Below, in pieces: positions 57,201 to 64,000 of a stretch of 64,000 nucleotides of DNA. A program made the position numbers and the translations under genes. Below the pieces are notes generated by a model, which had not been told where the DNA came from, did not search any database, and saw only the letters and a program-made list of their open reading frames with translations. Positions within the stretch are counted from its first letter, which is position 1. Every line of letters starts with the position of its first letter. The stretch is from Brienomyrus brachyistius (taxonomy: Eukaryota > Chordata > Actinopteri > Osteoglossiformes > Mormyridae): contig NC_064548.1 in assembly GCF_023856365.1 (NCBI RefSeq), positions 3,323,001 through 3,387,000 on the forward strand. The letters run 5' to 3'.

Positions 57201-60200
57201 TTTAGCCTCTTCCATTTTCTAACAATTGCTCCAACAGTTGATCTTTTTTCACCAAGCCTTGTGGAGGTCCACAATTTGTCTCTGGTGTCTTTTGACAGCT
57301 CTTTGGTCTTGCCCATGGTAGTAGTTGGAGTCTGACTGACTGTGGGATGGACAGGTGTCTTTAAAGAGCTAAGACAGGTGCTACTAATTTAGTAACAGGT
57401 AACAGGTCTTTGAGAGCCAGAATTAACACTGATTTTCTCAGGTGTTCAAACACTTATGTGCAGCATTGCAATACAAATAAATTCTTTAAAAATCATACAG
57501 TGTGATTTCCTGAATTCTTTTTAAATGCTGTCTCTCACAGTGGGAATGCACCTACAATGTGAATTTCAGACCCTTCCATGATTTCTAAGTGGGAGAACTT
57601 GCAAAATCGCAGGATGTTTAAATACTTATGTTCCTCACTGTATACATATGTAACCAGGTTATTTTGTTTGTGTATAAATCACACAAAAACTTTATTTTGA
57701 ATTTGTTAATTTGCTATTGTGACAGTCTCAGAGTGTGTTTAATAGAAAATTCACGCAATGCAGATAAACCAGTTACATAGATTATATTAGGACCTGAATT
57801 CAGATTATAAAATCTTCAAAGCTTTAGTTGTAAATAGGCTGTTGACTTCTCACTGTGTTAACGATTTAGCGCAAATCTATATCATGGCACACAATCACAG
57901 CAGTAATGACTTATGACACTGGTGTACCGCCCTCCCTATTGTGACCCCTTTATTAATATAGTTATTACGCAAAACATGATGTTAGTGAAACAGGAATTCA
58001 TATACTTGAACAAATGGGTAATTGAAATGACATTTTAATCATGTTTAAGCATTCAAAATATGAGTTCAGCCATCATACACAATAAAGTCACTTGTTCCTC
58101 AATATTCCCTGTTTGTGGTCAAGGACATGGTATACTCTAAGTCAGGGGTGGCCAATCTTATCCTTTGCAGATAAGATTGGCCGCAAAGGTTTTTGGGATA
58201 ACCTTTAGGTCAGCTGTTCACACCCAGGTGTGAGGACTCTTCAGCCAATCAGTCTTCTAATTACTAATCTAATTAGGGGGTCGTAGTGAAAACCTACACA
58301 CAGAGCGGCCTTTTCTGGGTAAGATTGGCCACCCCTGCTCCAAGTGAATGAGCCAAGAATTAAAAATACTTTGATTTGTACATACTGTTCTTGTTCATTA
58401 ATGCAGTGTATGTACTCTAGATTACAAAACCATTTTTTGTTTAGTTATTTTAGTGTGAAAAGATTACAGTTTGCACCTCTCGCTTATTTTTAACAATTAC
58501 TCCATATTGAACAATAAAATGCTGTCTTTGATTTGGAACTAATATCAGCCACAATCCGTCTTGTAGTTTCAGGCCACACGAAACTCGATGTAGCATTTTG
58601 CGATTATGTTAAAATAAAGTATGATTTAATATAGCCGTCATTGGTCTACACTTTCACTGCTATGTAGATGATTTAGTTATGTCAGCTCGCAGTCATCCAT
58701 TGAATTGAATTCCCTCCCAAAGTTTTGAAGCTTTGGATGCATGCTACCTTTCTCAAACTAAATACAGACAAGACCAAAGTTTTGGTGGTAGGTCCTAAAT
58801 CCTCATTATCCAAAACATCTGATCTTATCCTTTTGTGTTTTGTATATTTGTTAAGCCTGCTCCTGTTATCAGAAATCTAGGTCTAGTTCCAGACCCATCA
58901 CTGAAATTTGATCAGTACCTCAAGTCCCTAGCCAAAGCTGCATGCTGCCATCTCTGTAACACTGCTCGCTTTTAGTCATTTCTCACTAGTAATGATGCAC
59001 AACTCTGGTCCATGGTTTCATTATATCCCGTACTGATTATTGTAATTCCCTTTTCATTGCCCTCCCTGCAAAATCTTTACAAAAGCTTCAGTTTATTCAG
59101 ATATCTGCAGCAAGAGTCCCTAACCATAAGTGTTCAACTCACATCACCTCCATTCTTAAGTTAAACTGGCTACCAGTTTTGTGTCAAATCAAATTCAAAA
59201 TCTTGCTACTCATCTAAAAAGCTCTGCATGGCCTTGCACCCCCTTACCTCAGCGAACTTACTCTCCCCCTCACTCTCTCTGGACATCCAGCTGTAATCTA
59301 CTCTTCATCCCCAGCGCCAGGCTTCTCACTATGGGTGACAGGTCTTTTAGGGTCACTGCCCCCCAAATTCTGGAATTGTCAATCTCTCCATGACTGCTCT
59401 TCACTTGTAAATCTGATTTAAAGAGCTTCCTGTTTAACGTATGTTTCTCTTCCTGCTTAGATGTTTTTTCTTCCTCCTTGTAATGCAACTTTGGATTTGG
59501 ACAGTGCGGTATAAATATAATAATAATAATAATCATCATCAGTAACAGTATGGTACTAGATTAGTCAAGTAGTAGTGGTATAGGGTCAACACCTCTCCTT
59601 TATCTCAACAGAAAGAGCATCATGCTAACTACTAGTGTTATCAAAAAGTATCGAAAGTATTCATTTGACCATGTATAAAACTGTTCCAATAGTAATTTTT
59701 CACTGTTTTGATTCTACAGCCTGCACTTCCAGTTCACAGGCTACCAATGCGCATGCCTAGACCGGAGTGAAGTCTTACACATGGGGTGTTACCAAGATGA
59801 CCAGTTGAGAACTTTCACCAGTGCGCTTATTTGAGTGTTGCCAGAGTGGCATCTGCCGCAGGACAAATGCAAGCCTGTATGCAAATAGTGCCACTGAACA
59901 ATACTGACAAAAGTGGGCAAACACCACAAATTTATCTAAGCATTGAATGGACCGACACGTAATGTAAGAATTGACAGCTAGGACTCTTGTGAATTAATGA
60001 AATATTAATTTGTATGAGCTTATTGCAGTTGAAGTAGAGACGTGATGTGCATTTTTCTCTACGAGTTAAAACATTTTTTGTAGTTGGTTAAATATTTCCA
60101 CATTAAGGCAAAGGTTTGCAGTTATTTTTTACCTGTGGGTCATGCTCAGCTCCGTATGATCTCTTGAGGTCGTGTTGATTAGTGATCATTCAGCTACAAA

Positions 60201-63200
60201 CTTTTAGAGTTGTGCAATTGTTAGCATAGCATGTAAAAGTAATGGATCTGTTCTATTATGCATTGCAATAATAGAAAGCAAGGTCTAATGTGTGATAGTG
60301 TTTGTTTATTGCTCAATAATATCTCTGCAATTATGGCTACTACTGTACTTATTATGCTTTGACTGATAAGCAAAGGTATATTTTAGATATAGTGACATGT
60401 AGGTCTGTCGCGATAAATGATAAATCAATTAATTGCGCGATAATTAAAATGAGGTCGATAATTTTCCCGGCCTCGATAATTTTCATTTGCATGCTTGTTT
60501 GTTTTCCTTGTGTCTCTCTCTCTAGCAAATGGGAATATCGGCTCTTTTTAGCAAACCGGCTCATTTGGCTCAGCTCACCAGGAAGAGCCGGCTCTTTCGG
60601 CTCCTAAACGGATGTTTTTAAAAAACCCGCCCATCACTTCGTTTAACCTGATGCTGATTAGCGTGACCTGATTTGAGCGTATTAAAGATATGACGCTGTC
60701 TCGTGAGCGGGCTTTTTCAGAAGACGATGTGTTCTGGCCACCGTCGTCCTTAATGTTTAGGCAGCTCAAAAGCCCGGCCAATTCTATAAAGATTAATAAA
60801 ATGGCTCTTAAACAGGAGCCGGCTCCCATCGTTCACTAAAAAGTGTCGGCTCAAAGAGCCATCTTGCTCGTGAACGACATCACTAGTAACGTGAACTCTC
60901 GTGCCCGTCAGCTTCCGCGTTCATGGAAATGCGGCTTGCTCGTTTTCCGGTCTGTGAAAAATGGTATTGGTTTATACATGCTGTTTACAGGACTTGCCCA
61001 AACTTATGATCAACGACGTACATCGCTTTTGTAAATCCTTCTCCAAAGTACCAACGAGTAAATTACAGAAGGGCTTTAAGATGTTTGCCTTGTCATATAT
61101 CCACGAATACGAAGGGGAGTCTTATTCGTTCAACTTTGTGGCTGGCATTAGACAGACATGAAGAAGAAAAAAATCGGTTATGATGATCATCCGATTATAA
61201 TTATCAATTTCGCTCAGGCAGACGTGTTCACTATAAGCAGTAAAGAAAAATGTGGCAATAACTTATATGAATATGATTAAAATGCAATAAATTATATTTC
61301 TTGCTCGGAATTTGACAGACTAAAGTAGCTACGGATTTGCATACGGCCTGTTGAGGCACCTGTTTTGTTGTTAGTTAACACTTTTTGTTTACAAAGGTCC
61401 TAACTGGCAGTTTTGCCTGTTTTCCCTGTCTGAGCCTAATGTTTAATATTTTAAGGGCGATTTTGTCTACAGAGACTTCATAATCCATTTTATTTATTGT
61501 TTTTGGTTGTGTTTGGTTTTTATTCAACTGCATTTTTTGGACTGAGTCTCCATTTTATTTATTGATTTTGGTTGTTTTGTTTATTTATTTTGCATATGAA
61601 AAATGTCTTCCAGTCCCAGTGTTAAATCTTCTTTAGAAATTACAGTTTATTGATTGTTTAAAGTGTGTACTTGTAGTAATAATAATGTCATATTAATACA
61701 TCAGTTGAAAATGGTCTCACAACGGCAATATTATCGTTTATCGCAATAATTCCTGGAACAATTAATCGTCCAGCAAAATCTGTTATAGTGACATGACTTT
61801 ACAAATGACTGAAGTTTTTACTGCAAACGAAACTGCAACCCAATTTTTTTTTTTTTTTTTTTACATAAAAATTATATACTGTGTTAAATATCGAACATAC
61901 TACTAAACACTTTTCTTGATATCTTTGATATCAATTTGATAAATTTGAAATTTTTGTACCATGACAATATTACTGACAACACAGAGCTTGGGGTTCAATA
62001 TCAGGAAGCACCCAAATTCTACCTCTTCCCTCTACTGTAAGCCTTCTTGAATAAAAAGATCAATAACATTTAAAGGAGTTACACCTACAGGTATGTGTTC
62101 CTTAACATCCACATGTGTGTGGCCTCTCCAGACCTCTGGATATATTACATGTGCGTGTTACAGTTCTTACATTTTTTCTATGGCATAACAGTATCAAAGG
62201 GCAAAATATAAATAGACAAAAAAAGACATTTTCAAACATGGCTATTAAAACAAAAGAATACATGTAATGACACAGTTTGCGGGGAAATATTCTACAAATT
62301 ATTATATAAATGGAATGTGCAATAAATGAATAGGTACACTTTTTTGGACCTACATACCACAACAAATAAATATTTAACTTTCACCTTTACAGGTGATCCA
62401 TCCAGTTCTTGTACATGTTTGTGAGTGTTGGATGAGTATGGATTAGATAGGCAGACCAAATGACAGCATTACAATTACAATGCTGTCATTTCCAATAGCA
62501 CCAAGTCTCATTTGAAAGATTTAAATTTTTACCATTAGACAATGGTGCTGTAACCAGAGACATGGGCATCAAATATTTAAATTTGAATGACATTTAGAAA
62601 ATGATTCATACAGAAGAGCAAGTTGCAACAACTTCACAAATTTGTCTACGATGGTGTTTTAAATGGAACGCATTATGTCCTGAACATCAAAATGCCAGTG
62701 GTCAAACAAGTTAAATTGTTAGTTCATTCGCTAGTCGGGGCCATTTACCCTAAATAACACTGCCAGCTGCTAGTAACAAGTAACATGTATAGAGTTTGGA
62801 TTCACATACTGCACTGGTCATTAAAAACTAACATTTTCAAAGGTAGAGTCACAGTGGCAGCAGGGTAGTTTGAGTCGACATTTCAGGCAGGTTTTCTCTT
62901 TGAAGCGCACAGCACTCCCTTAGCCCCGATGCTGCTCTCAGCTCCTGTTGCTTTTTATATGGCTCTCAAAGAGACACCACCTTGATGTGCACCATGTTAA
63001 AGAGCACCACTGACCTCCCATTCCAGTGTCTCAGGCTTCAAGCTGAATGCACCGCGGCAGTAATTACACTTAAGCTGGATGCCCCCAGGGGCGGAGGGCC
63101 GTGCCGGCTGCCCGTTGGCGGGGGTCGCCACGTTGGCATTCTGTAAGGGGTAGTAAAGTTGACAAGGTTTTTACATCACCTTGAGACAAAAGCTCAAAAC

Positions 63201-64000
63201 TGGTTTTTCACCCATTCTCTACAGTTAACTTGCACCATGTAGAGTGATCAGGGTTAGTGTGGCTGGGCTGCATCACTGGGATTTAATGCAGCAACAATCA
63301 ATTCAGAGGTGTGAGTCCCAAGTTTGGGCTCCACTCGTCACTGGTTTAGTGTCTGCTGATTTCCACTCATACCCGTTCTCGGGATTTATCCAATTAGCAG
63401 TTAATGTATACAGATGTTTTCTAAAATATAAAGCATTCGAACACATCATTTGCTGAAAGAGTGTCAATTTCAAAATGACCATTACTGCAAAGGAATGCCA
63501 AAATGAATGCTGATCCATTCATTTCCATAGCGGTTGTCTGTGGCCTGTACATGCAAGTAAACATGCCTGCTTTGAAACGTGAGGCCTCTGCTAGAGGACG
63601 ACACCCAGTTGGCTGCCTACCTGAAATTTGGTCACACAGTTTGAGCTGCAGAAGCTGTAGACCTTGCCATCTGGTAGCGTGGCTTGGTACTGGGGTAATG
63701 CATTTCTCTTACAGAAATGACAGCTAGGCTCAGCACCTATAAAAGGCACAGAATTAGCATTGACTAACACCACCTATACTGATATATCAATGCAAACCAA
63801 TACCATCTGGAAATGGTAAAGACATTCAAGCAATAAACTACGTTTTGACTCAGAGCGTAATTTGTGCTGCTTCTTTTATGTAACTTGATGAATTGGGCCA
63901 TAGGCCCTGGGCTCTCTTCTGTGTCAGGACTTACTGATTGTGACAGGAGCTTTGCTCTTGTGTGCAGTCATACAGGTAGTGGAACAGTAGGGCTCCATAG
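46191..64000 (-). CDS. zmym2: zmym2 (MYM-type zinc finger protein), 3' 18 exons
   Basis: Eighteen exons with GT-AG borders join in phase into about 850 codons of C-terminal ZMYM2, roughly the last 60 percent of the usual ~1,377 residues; the 5' end is off the window. In order: MYM-type zinc fingers (repeated CxxC and FCSxxC pairs, 64000-52724), a proline-valine linker ([15 protein letters not shown]), an acidic region ([11 protein letters not shown]), then the ZMYM/QRICH1 C-terminal domain from [10 protein letters not shown] to an acidic tail ([11 protein letters not shown]). ZMYM2 is a nuclear SUMO-binding partner of LSD1-CoREST-HDAC complexes (family knowledge). No frameshift or internal stop was found in any exon. 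Orientation and adjacency to gja3 match human 13q12. Confidence 0.95.
46513..46672. mobile_element. 160-bp hAT-type MITE in the last zmym2 intron
   Basis: The left end CAGGGGTAGGCAACC and the right end GGTTGCCTACCCCTG are perfect 15-bp inverted repeats. The 8-bp flanks CTATATAC and CTCTACAC agree at 6 of 8 positions, a decayed hAT target duplication. Confidence 0.82.
46856..46985 (-). CDS. zmym2: zmym2 exon (Lys/Asp-rich, CPVKKHEC)
   Basis: Reads [20 protein letters not shown] and then [11 protein letters not shown]...YLSKW/C, matching the basic insert and CPVK motif before the last ZMYM2 exon. Donor GTGAGT. The codon for Cys is split across the next intron. Confidence 0.9.
47129..47371 (-). 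CDS. zmym2: zmym2 exon, core of C-terminal domain
   Basis: Reads [40 protein letters not shown] and ends SISLDHQG. The text [13 protein letters not shown] is a hallmark of the ZMYM2/3/4-QRICH1 C-terminal domain, which descends from a Crypton tyrosine-recombinase. Acceptor TTTTTCTCAG and donor GTGCGTG. Confidence 0.93.
48094..48208 (-). CDS. zmym2: zmym2 exon (C-terminal domain)
   Basis: Reads [20 protein letters not shown] then [19 protein letters not shown]. It is in phase with both neighbours; donor GTAAGG. Confidence 0.9.
48648..48799 (-). CDS. zmym2: zmym2 exon (C-terminal domain)
   Basis: Reads [20 protein letters not shown], then [20 protein letters not shown] and LCLGIQQ. The phrase RRPNG-YAPDSI-YLCLGIQ is strongly conserved in ZMYM proteins. 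Confidence 0.93.
49064..49241 (-). CDS. zmym2: zmym2 exon opening the C-terminal domain
   Basis: Reads [20 protein letters not shown], then [29 protein letters not shown] marks the start of the recombinase-derived domain. Donor GTGACT. Confidence 0.92.
49521..49633 (-). CDS. zmym2: zmym2 exon (linker, LPPVLGEE)
   Basis: Reads [20 protein letters not shown] then [18 protein letters not shown]; matches the conserved FLLPPVFGEE-like linker of ZMYM2. Confidence 0.88.
50348..50491 (-). CDS. zmym2: zmym2 exon (acidic linker)
   Basis: Reads [20 protein letters not shown], a serine/acidic stretch [15 protein letters not shown], then [20 protein letters not shown] is conserved in ZMYM2. Confidence 0.88.
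50702..50867 (-). CDS. zmym2: zmym2 exon (VFLP to DLLTMTD)
   Basis: Continues the proline-valine run ([18 protein letters not shown]), then [20 protein letters not shown] and [11 protein letters not shown]. The intron before it splits the Pro-Val repeat. Confidence 0.92.
51293..51420 (-). CDS. zmym2: zmym2 exon (proline-valine repeat)
   Basis: Reads [20 protein letters not shown] then [20 protein letters not shown]. The alternating Pro-Val linker after the zinc fingers is a ZMYM2 feature. Confidence 0.93.
51583..51727 (-). CDS. zmym2: zmym2 exon ([14 protein letters not shown])
   Basis: Reads [20 protein letters not shown] then [20 protein letters not shown] and MQSKHCQT, a conserved ZMYM2 segment. 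Confidence 0.93.
52199..52233 (-). CDS. zmym2: zmym2 micro-exon (35 nt)
   Basis: The codons [12 protein letters not shown] bridge the phases of the flanking exons exactly (the 1-nt remainder of the upstream exon is completed here). Acceptor TTGGCAG, donor GTGAGT. At this length the call rests on splice sites and phase. Confidence 0.75.
52724..52886 (-). CDS. zmym2: zmym2 exon (MYM zinc finger)
   Basis: Reads [20 protein letters not shown], then [20 protein letters not shown] and [14 protein letters not shown]. The CxxC and FCDQQC pairs form a treble-clef MYM finger. Confidence 0.95.
52968..53140 (-). CDS. zmym2: zmym2 exon (MYM zinc finger)
   Basis: Reads [31 protein letters not shown] and [18 protein letters not shown]; conserved ZMYM2 finger text. 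Confidence 0.95.
53265..53430 (-). repeat. tRNA-derived SINE remnant
   Basis: In reverse the block starts GTAGCTCAGCATGTTAAGAA (A-box-like) and has GGTTGTGGGTTTGAATCCC (B box), followed by a short body. It lies in a zmym2 intron. Confidence 0.6.
54095..54345 (+). repeat. Degenerate tRNA-derived SINE with (GT)n inside
   Basis: GGAGGTTCAAATCCTGCCTT (B-box-like), GCATGACCTTCCCATGTCAC and GTGATGGACTGACATATGG follow the common fish SINE order. A GTGTGT run of about 44 bases sits at 54193-54236. It lies in a zmym2 intron. Confidence 0.6.
54555..54705 (-). CDS. zmym2: zmym2 exon (MYM zinc finger)
   Basis: Reads [40 protein letters not shown] and [11 protein letters not shown]. Two Cys pairs as in MYM fingers. 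The next exon upstream is 8.3 kb away. Confidence 0.95.
55538..55729. mobile_element. 192-bp inverted-repeat element (MITE)
   Basis: CAGGGTTGCCAACT at one end and AGTTGGCAACCCTG at the other are a perfect 14-bp inverted pair. No target duplication is evident in the flanks. Confidence 0.7.
56465..56830 (-). pseudogene. Tc1 transposase catalytic part (family B)
   Basis: The 121-codon frame includes [20 protein letters not shown], then [18 protein letters not shown] and [19 protein letters not shown], which supply the second Asp and the final Glu of the DDE triad. The N-terminal DNA-binding part lies in other frames upstream, so the gene is dead as written. Confidence 0.88.
56884..57129 (-). 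pseudogene. Tc1 transposase middle part (family B)
   Basis: Reads [20 protein letters not shown] and [13 protein letters not shown], the second helix-turn-helix region of Tc1 transposases, separated from the catalytic part by a frameshift. Confidence 0.8.
58143..58337. mobile_element. 195-bp hAT-type MITE
   Basis: CAGGGGTGGCCAATCTTA and TAAGATTGGCCACCCCTG are perfect inverted ends. The 8-bp flanks CTCTAAGT and CTCCAAGT differ at one base, the expected hAT duplication. An internal ATAAGATTGGCC copy near 58170 suggests a rearranged end. Confidence 0.85.
58640..59545 (+). mobile_element. L2-like LINE, 3' fragment, decayed
   Basis: Conceptual reading in shifting frames gives [11 protein letters not shown] (the reverse transcriptase YxDD block), [34 protein letters not shown], then [18 protein letters not shown] and [15 protein letters not shown], the C-terminal order of fish L2-clade LINEs. 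It ends in a short (TAA)n tail. Stops and shifts are frequent. It is inserted on the opposite strand to zmym2. Confidence 0.8.
60400..61783. mobile_element. hAT-like element with 12-bp flanking direct repeat
   Basis: TATAGTGACATG occurs exactly on both sides (60388-60399 and 61784-61795). The left end reads TAGGTCTGTCGCGATAAATG and the right end, in reverse, ACAGATTTTGCTGGACGATT; both are followed by ATTAATTG/AATTAATTG text. About 1.38 kb long. The interior has a coding-looking segment at about 60990-61161 and no recognisable complete transposase. Confidence 0.65.
60990..61161 (+). pseudogene. Coding-like fragment inside the hAT-like element
   Basis: After an acceptor-like TTTACAG the frame reads [20 protein letters not shown] and [20 protein letters not shown] to a TGA. 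It resembles, by eye, a segment found before SWIM zinc fingers in some fish transposon-associated proteins, but I cannot confirm this. It may be a captured exon or part of the element's own protein. Confidence 0.35.
63015..63140 (-). CDS. zmym2: zmym2 exon (linker and MYM finger start)
   Basis: Reads [20 protein letters not shown] then [20 protein letters not shown] and WE. The CNYC pair continues into the finger of the next exon. Acceptor CCCTTACAG, donor GTCAGT. Confidence 0.92.
63621..63736 (-). CDS. zmym2: zmym2 exon (MYM zinc finger)
   Basis: Reads [20 protein letters not shown] then [18 protein letters not shown]. CxxC and FCSSNC are the metal-binding pairs. Acceptor TTTTATAG, donor GTAGGC. 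Confidence 0.93.
63935..64000 (-). CDS. zmym2: zmym2 exon, cut by window edge
   Basis: Reads [20 protein letters not shown] and I, then a donor GTAAGT. CSTTC is a finger half. The methionine is internal to the gene; the exon continues past the window. Confidence 0.88.

Larger units (their letters stand above)
56114..57640 (-). mobile_element. Tc1-like transposon, family B, long inverted repeats
   Basis: Ends beginning GTGAGGAACATAAGTATTT are inverted copies that extend over more than 100 bases (CCCACTTAGAAATCATGG and TGCACCTACAATGTGAATTT occur in both), flanked by TA. The transposase on the minus strand is broken into several frames, including a start region with a CCATGGGCAAGACCAAAGAG-type phrase near 57310. 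It is a different family from the copies at 247 and 5971. Confidence 0.93.
59632..61990. mobile_element. Outer DNA-transposon remnant interrupted by another element
   Basis: TAGTGTTATCAAAAAGTATC on the left and ACCATGACAATATTACTGACAACACA-like text on the right (in reverse TGTGTTGTCA) look like the two ends of one decayed hAT-like element. The assignment is tentative because the ends are imperfect and no target duplication was found. Confidence 0.4.
54706..63014 (-). other. zmym2: 8.3-kb zmym2 intron rich in transposons
   Basis: This intron separates two zinc-finger exons. It holds a MITE-like element (55538-55729), a Tc1-like transposon (56114-57640), a hAT MITE (58143-58337), an L2-like LINE fragment (58640-59545) and a nested hAT-like pair (59632-61990). 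The stretch 61990-63014 shows nothing recognisable. All insertions are compatible with splicing in that no exon is hit. Confidence 0.75.

Overview
The window is vertebrate nuclear DNA, almost certainly from a ray-finned fish and most likely a teleost. It has spliced genes with GT-AG introns, Tc1-like and hAT-type transposons, a CR1-like LINE, an L2-like LINE remnant, tRNA-derived SINEs with a GGAT tail, and a 5S-rRNA-headed SINE of the SINE3 type. No bacterial, viral or organellar gene was seen. The species cannot be named from the sequence.

Three host genes are recognised, and together they form a conserved vertebrate linkage group (the human 13q12 block ZMYM2 - GJA3 - GJB2/GJB6, here inverted). 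A beta-type connexin is intact on the plus strand at 25769-26545. A gja3 (Cx46-type lens connexin) locus lies on the plus strand at 33308-34687 and carries at least five frameshifts. The 3' part of zmym2 occupies 46191 to the right edge on the minus strand as 18 coding exons. All 18 join in phase and end at a TAG stop. The 5' part of zmym2 lies beyond the window.

Layout. 1-23.8 kb is gene-poor and rich in transposons: two copies of one Tc1 family in opposite orientation (247-1461 and 5971-7356, the second carrying a fold-back insertion), a CR1-like LINE with an open 590-codon reverse transcriptase (about 1640-3535) and a 5'-truncated copy of it (14054-14391), SINEs, a 322-bp hAT-type element with a perfect 8-bp target duplication (11359-11680), and unidentified coding-like remnants on the minus strand. 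23.8-27.1 kb is the beta connexin with a probable non-coding first exon. 27.1-33.2 kb is AT-rich and non-coding, with a GC-rich patch near 29.2-29.6 kb that could be the gja3 promoter and a 33-bp G run. 33.2-34.8 kb is gja3. 34.8-46.2 kb is intergenic and holds an unexplained Cys-rich 207-codon ORF and a 52-bp minisatellite of 14 copies, apparently grown from the inside of a SINE3 copy. 46.2-64 kb is zmym2; its 8.3-kb intron between 54706 and 63014 is filled by a second Tc1-like family, several short inverted-repeat elements, an L2-like LINE fragment and a nested hAT-like pair.

The two connexins are a beta and an alpha subunit type, the latter normally expressed in lens; zmym2 encodes a nuclear chromatin cofactor. 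They share a neighbourhood and no pathway. No undescribed multigene system was found. The strongest observations are the frameshift cluster confined to gja3, the minisatellite born from a SINE, and the fold-back insertion that copied flanking host sequence in inverted orientation.
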